From AP-15 sp963788085 (GTDB lineage Bacteria; Pseudomonadota; Alphaproteobacteria; ATCC43930; CGMCC-115725), in assembly GCA_963788085.1 (NCBI GenBank), contig CAWBFS010000033.1, forward strand, positions 4,614 to 68,613: 64,000 nucleotides of DNA, written 5' to 3'. How positions within the stretch are numbered: position 1 is the stretch's first letter; each line of letters starts with the position of its first letter. Below, in pieces: positions 1 to 9,034 of this stretch. Made by a program: the position numbers and the translations under genes. Below the pieces are notes generated by a model. It did no database searches. It had not been told where the DNA came from and was given only the letters and a program-made list of their open reading frames with translations.

Positions 1-2
1 AG

Positions 3-1324
3 CAGGCTGCGGAAAAAACCACGTTGCGGAGCGATTTGTCGGGTTGTAGTGCGATATTCCCGTTCAAGTTGCAGAGAATTTGTCACTGGAGCAGGTTACT
101 GCGCGGATTTTGATGATGTTTGCGGTCGCTGGGCAGAGTCTTGGGCAAACTCCGGGCGTCACGACGCCACCGCCCCCACCAGCTTGGGCAGCCGGATCAG
201 GTTATAGGCGGTCGCCGTGAGAGTGAACATCCAGCCGACGCGGGCCAGACCGCGGTGACGGGTCTTGCGGAAGCCGGCTGTTGCCTTTGTCCAGCCAAAC
301 ACTTCCTCGATGCGCTTGCGCACCCACCCGCTGACGGCATAGCCGGGGTGGCGGGTCGTCCGTGCATCGATTGCGGAGCGGCGATTGGTGGTGTTCTGCG
401 CCACGTGCGGCGTCACGTTGAGCTCCCGCAGATCGGCGACAAACTCGGCCACGTCGTAGGCCTTGTCGGCCCCGAGCGTGATCCGGTGATTGCCCGGGCG
501 CTCCGCCACCATCTCCAGCGCCGCCTCGCGCTCCGCCGTCCCGGTGGCCAAGCTCAGCCGCGTGTCGACCACCAGAGCATGCCGGTTCTCCATCAGAACA
601 TGCCCCAGATAGGCCAGCTTAGCCGGCTGGCCAGGTCCTTTGCGGTACAGTCGCGCATCGGGGTCGGTGGTCGAGGCGTGCGTCTCGTTGCTGCGCTTCT
701 CGCCGTGAAAGTCGCGCTCGCCATTACGACCCGGCGCCGGCGGCTCGCCGCTGCCATCCTTGGGACGAAAGCTCTTCAGGCTGGCCCACGCCTCGATCAG
801 CGTGCCGTCGACCGAGAAATGATCGTTCGACAACAGCGCCTTTACGGCTTCCTGATTGAGAACGGCGGCCATGAATTTGTTGGCGATGTCACCCTCGATC
901 AGGCGCTCGCGGTTTTTGGTGAAGACCGTCTCATCCCAAATCTCGTCATCCAGCGACAGCCCGACAAACCAGCGGAACAGCAGATTGTATTCGAGCTGCT
1001 CCATCAGCTGCCGCTCCGAACGCACCGAATAGAAGGCCTGCAACAGCAGGGCGCGGAGCAATCGCTCGGGCGGGATCGACGGCCGCCCAAATTTGGCGTA
1101 CAGCCCTTCGAATTCCGGCGACCGCGCCGCCAGCGCCGCGTCCACAATCCGCAGGATCGCGCGCAACGGATGATCCTTTGGAACCCGCGCCTCGCAATTT
1201 ACATAGCTGAACAGCACGTCGCTCCGTGCATCCCAACCGCGCATCGGACGTCCCCCACATCTCGTCACGCAATAGGGATTATACCCGTGATCTGGGGCCA
1301 ATAAACCGACTTTTCCGCAACCTG
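3..1324 (-). mobile_element. IS5-family insertion sequence
   Basis: A complete small IS carrying one transposase on the minus strand. The ends are imperfect inverted repeats: the left end reads CAGGCTGCGGAAAA from position 3, and the right end, read inward on the minus strand from 1324, is CAGGTTGCGGAAAA. The right flank is CTAG (1325-1328) and the two bases before the left end (positions 1-2) are AG. This fits a CTAG target duplication of which only half lies in the window. IS5-group elements commonly duplicate such TA-containing targets. The exact left boundary is inferred because the window starts inside the duplication. Confidence 0.85.
159..1244 (-). CDS. IS5-family DDE transposase
   Basis: A 361-aa transposase that would cut and join the ends of the surrounding element. 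It has the N-terminal IS5-type region (MRGWDARSDVLFSY) and a DDE core with motifs SVDGTLIEAWAS (first Asp), LGADKAYD (second Asp) and IEEVFGWTK (Glu). The ATG at 1244 is chosen over an upstream in-frame ATG because GGGGGA lies just before it and family members start at MRGWD. The frame is open end to end, so the element may be active. Long plus-strand frames across it are antisense shadows. Confidence 0.9.
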   Translation of the reverse strand: MRGWDARSDVLFSYVNCEARVPKDHPLRAILRIVDAALAARSPEFEGLYAKFGRPSIPPERLLRALLLQAFYSVRSERQLMEQLEYNLLFRWFVGLSLDDEIWDETVFTKNRERLIEGDIANKFMAAVLNQEAVKALLSNDHFSVDGTLIEAWASLKSFRPKDGSGEPPAPGRNGERDFHGEKRSNETHASTTDPDARLYRKGPGQPAKLAYLGHVLMENRHALVVDTRLSLATGTAEREAALEMVAERPGNHRITLGADKAYDVAEFVADLRELNVTPHVAQNTTNRRSAIDARTTRHPGYAVSGWVRKRIEEVFGWTKATAGFRKTRHRGLARVGWMFTLTATAYNLIRLPKLVGAVAS

Positions 1325-2836
1325 CTAGGTGCGGCCGGGCGGATATCCGTTAAAGTCCCGGGCGATATAGAGGGTGTAAGTGCGCACCGCTCCCGGCCCC
1401 AGTTGAATGACGAGCGGACGCAGTCGTTCGATCGCCGCAAAGCTCGGCTGCATCTCGTTGATCAATTCGTGCTCGGAGACGAGCAGAAAGCTATCGCCGA
1501 GCCGTTTCCCGAGACCGTTCGTCAGGTCCCACTGGTCCTGAATGCGGCTGGTCACCTTCCATTTGACGGCATCGAGCGGGTGCGGCCGGATGTAATAGAT
1601 CAATGCCGCGAGCAGCTCGCGATCGTCGGTGAACAAGGTCAATCCGGGATGCGCGGCAAGTTCCTTGCCGACTTCGGCGCCGAGCTCGCGCCAGCCCCGC
1701 ACTCGGCGCAGCGGATCGTACTGGGCCGACACATCGAGCCCGAAGGCGGCGAGCGCCTCGCGGCCGGTGAAGAGCAGGCCGACGGCCGCGAGATGCAGCG
1801 CAATCGACAGACCGAGGAGCTTGCGCCAGCCCCGCTGCAATGCCCAGGCGACAACCAGCACCGTCGCAGCGACATAAATCGGCGCCGCCCAGTTGGCGTG
1901 GGCGCGCGACAACAGGCTGACGCCGAGCATCATCGCCAAGGTCGGCAAGGTGAAGGCCGCAAGCAGGCGAGCGCGCGGCTCGGCGAAGCCGCGCCACGTT
2001 GCGACCAGCAATATCAAGCCGGCGAACAACAGTGGCCCGAACACGCCGAATTGCGCGGCGAGAAATTCGATTAATGCGCCCGGGTGGAACAGCGGACCGC
2101 TCAGATCGGCATTGTCTCTCGTGTGAAGGTAGCTGACAAACCCATTGCTCCAATTCCACCAGAAATTCGGCGAATAGATCAGGAGTGCGATGCCTGCGGC
2201 GGACAGTAGGGGGCGCAAGAGGCGGCGCTCGGTGGGGAAAACCAGGACAAAGCCGAGCGCCGACAGAAGCCAATAGGCCATCGCGTATTTCGCGAGCAGC
2301 CCCAGCCCAGCCGCCAGCCCGACCGCCAGCCACCATCCCCATCCGCCCTCGTCGCGCGCACGGACAAACGCGTAGAGCGCGGCAGCCCAGAACAATAGCA
2401 GTGGAGCGTCGGTCGAGATGATGAAAGCGGAGACCGACACACCGGGCAGGCTCGCATAGGTGAGCGCCGACCAGAACCCGACACGCTCGTCATAGAGCCG
2501 CGCGCCGATGCCATAGACAAAAACTGCGGCGCCGGCATGGAGAAGGGGGGCCGACAGCCGAACCGCAAACTCGCTGTCGCCGAACAGCCCGGTCGTCCCA
2601 GCGATCAGCCAGGCAACCAGCGGCGGCTTCGAGTAGTAACCCAGAGCGAGCTTTTGCGACCAGACCCAATACTGGGCTTCGTCCGGAAAGAGGTCGGCGG
2701 GCTGCAGCGCCAGCCAAAGCAGCCGTATCGCGGTGATCGCCGCAACCCCGGCGAGCGTCCAAGCGGCATAAGGGCGGATAGGTTCGATGTCATGCTCGAC
2801 CCGCTGGCGCAGCGCCACCGGTTGTGCCGACCGCAC
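1325..2836 (-). CDS. ArnT/PMT-like glycosyltransferase (GT39/GT83 type)
   Basis: A 503-aa polytopic inner-membrane protein of the dolichyl-phosphate-mannose / ArnT type, which transfers a sugar from a polyprenyl carrier. The first periplasmic loop carries the acidic motif FPDEAQYW near residue 52, followed by YYSKPPLVAW, typical of the family. About ten hydrophobic segments and a C-terminal soluble domain follow. It begins 7 bp after the nicotinamidase stop and is the last gene of the minus-strand operon. Its TAG stop (1325-1327) lies inside the CTAG flank of the IS, so the insertion landed at the stop codon and left the reading frame intact. The acceptor is not predictable. Confidence 0.85.
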   Translation of the reverse strand: MRSAQPVALRQRVEHDIEPIRPYAAWTLAGVAAITAIRLLWLALQPADLFPDEAQYWVWSQKLALGYYSKPPLVAWLIAGTTGLFGDSEFAVRLSAPLLHAGAAVFVYGIGARLYDERVGFWSALTYASLPGVSVSAFIISTDAPLLLFWAAALYAFVRARDEGGWGWWLAVGLAAGLGLLAKYAMAYWLLSALGFVLVFPTERRLLRPLLSAAGIALLIYSPNFWWNWSNGFVSYLHTRDNADLSGPLFHPGALIEFLAAQFGVFGPLLFAGLILLVATWRGFAEPRARLLAAFTLPTLAMMLGVSLLSRAHANWAAPIYVAATVLVVAWALQRGWRKLLGLSIALHLAAVGLLFTGREALAAFGLDVSAQYDPLRRVRGWRELGAEVGKELAAHPGLTLFTDDRELLAALIYYIRPHPLDAVKWKVTSRIQDQWDLTNGLGKRLGDSFLLVSEHELINEMQPSFAAIERLRPLVIQLGPGAVRTYTLYIARDFNGYPPGRT

Positions 2837-2843
2837 GCCGGGC

Positions 2844-3458
2844 TCAGTGGCCGAGGACAGTAACCCCGGCCTCGTTCATCGAACGCATTGCCCGGTCGAG
2901 CGAGCCATCGATGTCGATGCCGCGGCTCGCATCGGCCACGACCTTGACCTCGAACCCGGCCTGACGGCCGTCGACCGCCGAATAGAACACGCAAAAATCG
3001 GTGGCGAGCCCGCATAGCGTAATGCGTTCAAATCTGCGTTCCTTCAGGTAGCCCACCAGACCGGTCGGCGTGCGATGGTCGTTCTCAAAAAACGCCGAAT
3101 AGGAATCGATTGCCGCTCTGAAGCCCTTCCTCAGCACGAGTTCGGCATGCGGGACATCGAGCGCGGGATGAAACTCTGCTCCCCGCGTTCCCTGCACGCA
3201 GTGGTCCGGCCACAGGATCTGCTCGCCATAAGAGACCTCGATCTTGTCGAAGGGCTGTCTGCCGGGATGCGAGCCGGCAAAAGACGCATGGCCGCGCGGG
3301 TGCCAGTCCTGGGTCAGGACGACATGGGCGAATTCGGCGGCCAGCCGGTTGACGGCGGGAACGATCTGATCGCCCTGCGGTACGGCCAGCGCGCCGCCGG
3401 GACAGAAATCGTTCTGAACATCGACGATGATGAGGATATCGCGGTGGTTGCGGGTCAT
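2844..3458 (-). CDS. pncA: nicotinamidase (isochorismatase-like hydrolase)
   Basis: A 204-aa cysteine hydrolase predicted to convert nicotinamide to nicotinate for NAD salvage. The catalytic triad of the family is visible: Asp13 in IVDVQNDF, Lys111 in LVLRKGF and Cys156 in GLATDFCV. The metal-site motif QDWHPRGH is at residues 50-57. The full length matches PncA. The start is the ATG overlapping the TGA of the upstream luciferase-like gene (ATGA at 3455-3458), so it is probably translationally coupled. A longer frame that fuses it to the upstream gene is produced by a frameshift there and is not a real fusion. Confidence 0.92.
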   Translation of the reverse strand: MTRNHRDILIIVDVQNDFCPGGALAVPQGDQIVPAVNRLAAEFAHVVLTQDWHPRGHASFAGSHPGRQPFDKIEVSYGEQILWPDHCVQGTRGAEFHPALDVPHAELVLRKGFRAAIDSYSAFFENDHRTPTGLVGYLKERRFERITLCGLATDFCVFYSAVDGRQAGFEVKVVADASRGIDIDGSLDRAMRSMNEAGVTVLGH

Positions 3459-4406
3459 TGTTTGCCTCGAAGCCGCGGAATTATCTCCCGGGCGATGATC
3501 TCGACCTGATCCATTTGGTACCGGTACGGAATGAAGATCAGCTTTTGGACACCGACCGCGAGCTGGGCCTGCAGTTGGGCCACGCATTCGTCCACCGTGC
3601 CGAAGATCGCCGCATCCTTCGTCGAATTGCTCCAGGCGGCGTAGTCCCATTCCTGGCCGAGCCATTCCATCATCGGCGCCTCGATCGCCGTGCGTGACGG
3701 CCCGACGTAGATCGGCAATTGATTGGCATTGAGCAAGCTCGCCGGGTCCTTCCCCGCCTCTTCGGCGTAGCCGCGGACCTTGGCCCAGGATTTGGCAAAA
3801 CTTTCGGGCGTGTAGAAATAAGTGAGCCAGCCGCCGGTAAGCGCCGCGCGCTTGAGGACGCGGTCGACATAGCCGCCGATCAGCATCACGGGCAGGCGCG
3901 ATGGCTTGGGGGACATATTGGAGCCGCGCAGCCGGTGCGGCGGGTATTCGCCGTCGACCTGCTCCTCGGTCCACAACCGGCGCAGGATCTCGAGGTTGCG
4001 GTCCATGATCCGGCCGCGCTCGTTGAACGGCACGCCGACCGCGTCGAACTCGCGCTTGTACCAGCCCGAGGCCATGCCCAGCAGCAGGCGTCCCCCGGCA
4101 ATCAGATCGAGGCTCGACAGCTCCTTTGCAAGCACAACCGGGTTGCGCAGCGGCAATACCAGCACCCCCGTGCCGAGCTTGATCTTCTTGGTACGAGCCG
4201 CGACCGCGCTGAGCAGGGTCAGCGAGTTCGATAACCGGAAAGGGAGGATCGACCCCGAGGAAAATGTGGTCCCACACCCAGAGCGAGTCGAACCCCAGCT
4301 CTTCGGCCTTAACGGCATAGGCGATCAGCGCCTGCGGATCCGGCATCTCCGGATAAGTCGTAAAGTTGCGCATCGCGAGGCCGAAAGTATTGGAGAAAAT
4401 CGTCAC
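3455..4406 (-). pseudogene. LLM-class flavin/F420-dependent oxidoreductase, frameshifted
   Basis: A luciferase-like monooxygenase with a (beta/alpha)8 barrel. The N-terminal part (from 4406, with AEELGFDSLWVWDHIFLG) and the rest (KIKLGTGVLVLPLRNPV, LLLGMASGWYKREF) are in different frames. The shift lies near 4227, where one extra A restores the reading VIDSLTLLSAV if removed. With that correction the protein is about 316 aa and full length. It starts 11 bp after the CoA-transferase beta stop and overlaps pncA by 4 bp. It is probably intact in vivo with a sequence error here. The substrate is unknown. Confidence 0.8.
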
Positions 4407-4417
4407 CGCGAGGCTCC

Positions 4418-5191
4418 TCAGGCCGTATAAAGCCGATCGGGGTCGAGGTGGCGCAATACCGCCAGCTCGCGTTCGGTCGGCGGGTCTGTGATTTCGAGAT
4501 CGGCGGCGACCAGTAATTCGAAGCCGGTGTTCGCTTGCACCTCATCCGCGGTGATGCCCGGATGCAACGCCAGCAGTTGCATCCGTTTCGAATGCTCAGC
4601 GAAACCCAAGATGCCGAGATCGGTGACGACGCGATACATGCCGCCGGTAATAAGTCCAGCTTGACGCCGGCTCTCCGCGCCGGACAGAAAGCCGGGGCTC
4701 GTGACGAAATCGACCCCGCTCACGAAGCGGCGCTTTTCGTGCTTCATCGCGACGATCATCTGCGTCAGACTGGCGATGTCGTTGCCGCCGCCGGTTCCCG
4801 GCAGACGCGTCGTGGGACGCTCGGGATCTCCGATAAAGGAGCTGTTGAGGTTGCCATACTGGTCGATCTGCGCGCCGCCCATGAAGCCGATGTCGACATG
4901 GCCGCGCTGCAGCAGAAGCAGCACATCGGTGCTGCTCAGCACCATATTGGCGCGCCGCGTGCAACGCTGCTCATTGGTCGAAGGCGGCAGCTTCCCAGGC
5001 TCGATAAACCCGCCGATGACGCCGCCCTCAAACAATATCGTGAGGCCCGGGGCGTGCAGCCGCTGCGCCAGAGTCGCGGCCAAGAGTGGGATTCCGACCC
5101 CCGCAAAAACGACCTGGCCGTCACGCAGCAGCCGAGCGCTCATGACCGCGAGCAGCTCGCTCGCGGTGTATGCGGCAGAGCCGGCACTCAT
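4418..5191 (-). CDS. CoA-transferase family beta subunit (GctB/IpdB-like)
   Basis: A 257-aa subunit of a heteromeric CoA-transferase or CoA-hydrolase of the glutaconate CoA-transferase / IpdAB class. Visible features are the Rossmann-like start (LLRDGQVVFAGVGIP), the ILFEGGVIGG segment holding the glutamate expected at the active site of true transferases, and HVDIGFMGGAQIDQYGNLN. ATG 5191 (MSAGSAAYTASELL) is preferred; the in-frame extension upstream reads through a palindromic repeat. The alpha subunit lies immediately upstream, separated only by that repeat. Its substrate is probably an acyl-CoA from ring or carboxylate catabolism, which is inference. Confidence 0.85.
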   Translation of the reverse strand: MSAGSAAYTASELLAVMSARLLRDGQVVFAGVGIPLLAATLAQRLHAPGLTILFEGGVIGGFIEPGKLPPSTNEQRCTRRANMVLSSTDVLLLLQRGHVDIGFMGGAQIDQYGNLNSSFIGDPERPTTRLPGTGGGNDIASLTQMIVAMKHEKRRFVSGVDFVTSPGFLSGAESRRQAGLITGGMYRVVTDLGILGFAEHSKRMQLLALHPGITADEVQANTGFELLVAADLEITDPPTERELAVLRHLDPDRLYTA

Positions 5192-5217
5192 CCTGGCCAA
5201 GGCCCCGCCGTTCCCAT

Positions 5218-5335
5218 CGTCGCCCCCGCGAAAGCGGGGGTCCAGGGCCATCTGATGATCCTCCGGGGGTGCGGCCCCCTGTTCGAGCCAGGGGCAGGCT
5301 CTGGGTGCCCGCTTTCGCGGGCATGACGGGGGTGT
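5218..5335. repeat. dispersed GC-rich palindromic repeat pair
   Basis: Two palindromic units, CCCCGCGAAAGCGGGGG near 5223 and CCCGCTTTCGCGGGC near 5309, flank a short spacer in the gap between the two CoA-transferase genes. The same CGCGAAAGCGGG core recurs near 37816 and 37870. Such dispersed units are common in intergenic DNA of Bradyrhizobium-like genomes and can form hairpins in the operon mRNA. Confidence 0.8.
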
Positions 5336-5338
5336 GTG

Positions 5339-6292
5339 CTAGTCGTCATGGATGGCGGTTCCGCGGCGGCGCGCGTCGAGCAATTCTTGGAGCCCGAGCA
5401 GGTCGAGATACTCGGTCCATGATTTCAGGCCGTAGAAATAGCGCTCGAGGTAGGCTCGGACCCCCTCCTCGGGGTCCCGCCTGATCTGGGCGGCGTAGGC
5501 GTCCAGATGCCTGAACAAGGGCTCGTAAAGGCCATAGCACTCGTGCGGCGCCGAGCCAAACGGCGCCTCGACGACGGCGTCGATCGCCATGAACGGGATC
5601 TTCGTCTGGTCGGGAGCCCGGCGGATCTGGTCGTTCGAGACGATGCGCTCGGTCGTCAGGATTACCCGGTTCGCCGCCATCGCGAGATCGATGTCCATGA
5701 ACGGCAGCCCGTCGATCTGCGCGTTGCCGTACGCATCGCAGCGCTGCACGTGGATCAGCGCGATGTCGGGGTTCAGCGCCGGGACCAGCACCAGCTTATC
5801 GCCGGTGAACGGGCAGTCGATCAGCCTCGTGTCGGGCAATTGCCCGATGACATCCGAGCCGATCATCGAGCGCATCGGCAGGAACGGCACGCCCATCGCG
5901 CCGGCGCGAAAACGCAGGCCCACAGCCATGTGGCTCCATTCCTCGAACCGCGCGCGGCCGGTTTCGGTATAAGAGCGCATGATGCGCGATACACCCCAGA
6001 CGATGCCCTGGCTGAACCAGCTAGTCAGGATATGCCGGCTCGTTCCCGAGGCGAAGAGCAGCTCTCCTTCATTGGACGTGATGCTGCGCGCACAAAAAAG
6101 ATCCTTTCGGCCGGCTCGGATCAAGGCCCAGATCATCGCCATCGGCGTGCGCGACAAGGTGCTGCCGCCGATCCCGACCGAGGCGCCGTCGGGGACGAGC
6201 GCCGCTGCTTCGTCGAGCGACATTACCTTCTCACGCAGGCTGCGGTCGCGCTCTGTGGTGCGGCGCCGAAGCTCTGTGTAACTGACGGTCAA
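5339..6292 (-). CDS. CoA-transferase family alpha subunit (GctA/IpdA-like)
   Basis: A 317-aa partner of the downstream beta subunit. It shows the glycine-rich CoA-binding start (GASVGIGGSTLSRTPMAMIW) and the conserved block LVLVPALNPDIALIHVQRCDAYGN, typical of GctA/IpdA subunits. The first in-frame start is a TTG at 6292 that overlaps the stop of the PLP-enzyme gene (6289-6292). An ATG at 6223 (MSLDEAAALVPDG) preceded by AAGG is a reasonable alternative. The gene order alpha then beta is that of the family. Whether the pair transfers CoA or hydrolyses a ring (as IpdAB does) cannot be decided from sequence alone. Confidence 0.87.
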   Translation of the reverse strand: MTVSYTELRRRTTERDRSLREKVMSLDEAAALVPDGASVGIGGSTLSRTPMAMIWALIRAGRKDLFCARSITSNEGELLFASGTSRHILTSWFSQGIVWGVSRIMRSYTETGRARFEEWSHMAVGLRFRAGAMGVPFLPMRSMIGSDVIGQLPDTRLIDCPFTGDKLVLVPALNPDIALIHVQRCDAYGNAQIDGLPFMDIDLAMAANRVILTTERIVSNDQIRRAPDQTKIPFMAIDAVVEAPFGSAPHECYGLYEPLFRHLDAYAAQIRRDPEEGVRAYLERYFYGLKSWTEYLDLLGLQELLDARRRGTAIHDD

Positions 6293-7788
6293 CTACAGTC
6301 TCCGAAGCCCGCCCTCGCGTTGAACTCGGTGATCAACCCGTCCCAGGCCGAGGCGGCCCGCCGCAGCCCCCGCCAAAAGCCCTGGCTGCGCCGCCTTTCG
6401 AACTCGGCGAGCGGCACGCCCTGCTGCTCGACCCAGGTGAAATAGCCGAGGTTGAATATCCGCGAGCGCTCGTCATGGGTCAATTCGAGAACGTCGTTGT
6501 CGGCGGCCCCGAGCAGATGCTGTCCGAAGATCTCGCCCGCGTTCACGCAGTCGAACCCGCTCAGGTATGTCGCCGCTAGAAACTTTCGGCGTTCACTGCC
6601 GTAAAGCGCCGCGCTGTCGGTCGCCACGGTTATCACGACGTCCTCGTCGCCGAGTTCGAGGCGTTTTGCTGTCTTGATCGCGGCCACCACATTGGCTATG
6701 CCGGAGAGGCCCAAATGCTTCAACTCGTCGATCACTTCGGGACCGATCCGACGACGGTCCGACAGATAGGCCAGCCCGGTCCCGTTGTTGAACAGCAGAT
6801 CGAGCGCGGCGACGCTGCGGTCGGAGACTCCGACGACGAGGTCAGTGTTCATGACGTTGTGGATGTAGGGCACGTGCTTATCGCCGATGCCCTGGATGTT
6901 GTGCTCGCCAAAGCCGTTGCGCAACAGGGTCGGACATTCGCTGGCCTCGACGGCCGCGATCCGGGCGCCGAGTCTTTCCTTCAGGTAGTCGCCCGCCGCC
7001 AATGTCCCGGCCGACCCCGATGCAGCGACAAACGCCGCGAGGCGGCAGCCCGGGTGCCGCGCCTCGAAGGCCTCGAAAATGCGCGCAAGAGCGGGTCCGG
7101 TACAGGTATAGTGCGCGACATAATTGCCGAACTCGGCGAACTGATTGAGGACGAGATTATCGGGGTCCCGCGCCAACTCGGCGCATCTGTCATAGATCTC
7201 CTTGACGTTGCTCTCCGAGCCGGGGGTGCGGACGATGTCCTCGGGCTGGGCGACCCAGACACGCAGCCACTCGAATCGCTCCTCGCTCATACCGGCTGGC
7301 AAGACCGCGATGCCGCGGCAACCGAGGATGCGGGAAATCGCGATGCCGCCGCGGCAATAATTGCCGGTCGATGGCCAGACGGCCTTCTGACGGGCCGGAT
7401 CGAACCCGCCGGTCACCAGATGGGGGATCAGGCAGCCGTAGGCGGCCAGCACCTTGTGTGCTGCGATCATCGGAAAGAAACAGCCGAGCGCCACGATGAT
7501 CGGCGAACGGACCCCGGTCAGCTCTGCTGGCAGCACAAAATGGGGCGGGGTCGCCGCAAAACCGCTTCGGGAGCGGTCGTTGTACCAGTGCACGCGGAAG
7601 AGATTAGCCGGATCAGGCCGATCCGGATCGACCAAACAGAGCGCCGCGATGCGCGATTGCGGCATCTTCGAGGGATCGGCGAGCTCGGCGAAGCTCGGCA
7701 ATCTCGCTCCCGCCTGGCGCAGCCACTGCGCCGCCCGGTCGCGCGTGGCGGGGTCAAGAACTCGCGTTACAACTGCGTCGGTCGGCAT
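6289..7788 (-). CDS. PLP-dependent enzyme of the cysteine synthase / threonine synthase fold
   Basis: A protein of about 499 aa of fold type II PLP enzymes. The segment FDPARQKAVWPSTGNYCRGG carries the STGN substrate loop, with an adjacent Lys that is the likely Schiff-base residue. The glycine-rich phosphate loop is ASGSAGTLAAG. The protein is longer than O-acetylserine sulfhydrylase (about 310 aa), with extra C-terminal sequence. ATG 7788 is used because GAGGGCAAGG lies before it; an in-frame GTG lies at 7806. It is the first gene of the operon that continues into the CoA-transferase subunits, suggesting amino-acid or carboxylate catabolism. Specific substrate unknown. Confidence 0.8.
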   Translation of the reverse strand: MPTDAVVTRVLDPATRDRAAQWLRQAGARLPSFAELADPSKMPQSRIAALCLVDPDRPDPANLFRVHWYNDRSRSGFAATPPHFVLPAELTGVRSPIIVALGCFFPMIAAHKVLAAYGCLIPHLVTGGFDPARQKAVWPSTGNYCRGGIAISRILGCRGIAVLPAGMSEERFEWLRVWVAQPEDIVRTPGSESNVKEIYDRCAELARDPDNLVLNQFAEFGNYVAHYTCTGPALARIFEAFEARHPGCRLAAFVAASGSAGTLAAGDYLKERLGARIAAVEASECPTLLRNGFGEHNIQGIGDKHVPYIHNVMNTDLVVGVSDRSVAALDLLFNNGTGLAYLSDRRRIGPEVIDELKHLGLSGIANVVAAIKTAKRLELGDEDVVITVATDSAALYGSERRKFLAATYLSGFDCVNAGEIFGQHLLGAADNDVLELTHDERSRIFNLGYFTWVEQQGVPLAEFERRRSQGFWRGLRRAASAWDGLITEFNARAGFGDCS

Positions 7789-7794
7789 AGCCTT

Positions 7795-7890
7795 GCCCTC
7801 ACCCACCTCTCTGCGCTCGGCACCCCTCCCGCAGTGCGGGGATAGAGGGTACCAAGCCCAAAGGGCTTAGTGGGTGAGAGGGTAGCGGTG
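7795..7890. repeat. intergenic repeat with nested inverted repeats
   Basis: The gap upstream of the PLP-enzyme gene contains CCCTCACCCAC at one side and GTGGGTGAGAGGG at the other, with inner inverted repeats CCCGCAGTGCGGG and AGCCCAAAGGGCTT. It resembles the larger compound repeats at 12950, 26562 and 34168. No gene fits here. Confidence 0.6.
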
Positions 7891-7913
7891 CCGCTAAAAG
7901 GGGGAAAGGCCGA

Positions 7914-8618
7914 TTATCTCTTCACCAGCTGCGAAATTTCGGCGTTGCAGCCGATGCATTTCGCCAGCGTGAAGGTTACTTTGCCCGTATCATCGTCGAC
8001 GACGAATTTGACCGGCACGCCACGGTCGTCCAGCCATACCGTATATTTGCTGCTGCCATCGACCTCGTATTTGACGGCCGGAACGTTTGCACTGTCGAGT
8101 TTGACCGCCGTCTCCTGGCCGCCACCGATGCGCACCTGCTCGAGCTTGCCGGTATCGGGCCGCATCATCGTATTGGAGTGCACGAAATTCGACGACCAGG
8201 GGTTGGCCGGGTGAACCGACGCCGGTGCGGTGATCGTGCCCTGTGGCGAGGTGATGATAAAGTTGTTGCCGCGCGCCTCACCTTTCACCTCCACGGGACC
8301 ATCTCCCTTATCGGTGACGCCATGAAAGGCAACGAGGCGATTCCCCTGCCAACGCTCGGTGCGTTGAGCATCTTCGTGGTGCATGCGAACACCGAGCATC
8401 TTCACCTCGAAATGCGCCTGGGTTTTGACCGTGACGCCGTCGCGGGTCGGCTCGACCGTATTGGAGTAGGTCCCAATATCGCCGAACACCGAATGGTGAA
8501 CCTGGTATACGAACTGAGCCGAATCCTGTGCCATTAGGGGGCCGGCGGCCACCAAACCGGCGAGCAGGCCGACCATGCTGATGGCGAGCCGTGCCAATGG
8601 GTTCGTCCGCGAATCCAT
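7914..8618 (-). CDS. exported DUF6134-like protein
   Basis: A 234-aa protein with an N-terminal signal peptide (RLAISMVGLLAGLVAAGPLMAQ) and a beta-rich mature part (FVYQVHHSVFGDIGTYSN, KYTVWLDDRGVPVKF, DDTGKVTFTL). This layout matches the DUF6134 group of periplasmic or outer-membrane proteins of unknown role. Two cysteines near the C-terminus (KCIGCNA) could pair. The start is fixed by the strong ribosome site AAGGAGA just upstream of ATG 8618. An apparent 591-aa fusion with the upstream MFS region is only a frame that stays open by chance. Intergenic DNA from 8619 to 8893 holds nothing recognisable beyond this ribosome site. Confidence 0.7.
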   Translation of the reverse strand: MDSRTNPLARLAISMVGLLAGLVAAGPLMAQDSAQFVYQVHHSVFGDIGTYSNTVEPTRDGVTVKTQAHFEVKMLGVRMHHEDAQRTERWQGNRLVAFHGVTDKGDGPVEVKGEARGNNFIITSPQGTITAPASVHPANPWSSNFVHSNTMMRPDTGKLEQVRIGGGQETAVKLDSANVPAVKYEVDGSSKYTVWLDDRGVPVKFVVDDDTGKVTFTLAKCIGCNAEISQLVKR

Positions 8619-8893
8619 GTCACTCTCCTTGAAACTTTCCCCTCGACCGATGCAGGGCGGCATCCATGCACGGAAGACCGCTCCCCACCCCAAGCAGTGC
8701 ACGGAATTAACGGCCCGTTCGCCCAGAGTACCCCGCCAGCTTCTCCAGTTCAAACGAAATATCGACCGATTCAGATGCGCAGCTCTACCGGCACCGAATT
8801 CGATCGCGCTTGAGGTTAGTCGATGAAGATTAGCTAGGACATCTCTGCAATTTTTGCCCAAACCCGGTGATATGCGGGCCGCGACTAGCGGGG

Positions 8894-9034
8894 TTACACG
8901 AGGCCTTCTTCCCGCAAAGTCGCTCGCGGCTCGTCGCGGAGGGTCTTCGCGATTTCCTTTTGCCGGTCGAACTCTTGTCGCCGCCGCCGGATCTCCTCCG
9001 GCGAGAGGCGCTCGATGTTCGAATAATCGAGCTT
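8894..9034 (-). other. charged helical coding remnant after the MFS gene
   Basis: Directly after the TGA of the MFS frame, and in the same frame, lies a stretch reading KLDYSNIERLSPEEIRRRR and then EFDRQKEIAKTLRDEPR up to a TAA at 8894. It is strongly charged, helical and codon-typical, but has no start codon. It looks like the C-terminal end of a gene whose body was lost, possibly joined to the MFS gene by a deletion. Identity unknown. Confidence 0.4.

Noticed and set aside
120..1304. 394-aa plus-strand frame over the IS
   Set aside because: Antisense of the transposase, with no family resemblance; GC-rich antisense frames stay open easily.
2844..4406. 520-aa LLM-PncA fusion
   Set aside because: One extra base in the luciferase-like gene puts it in the pncA frame. 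The ATGA overlap shows two separate genes.
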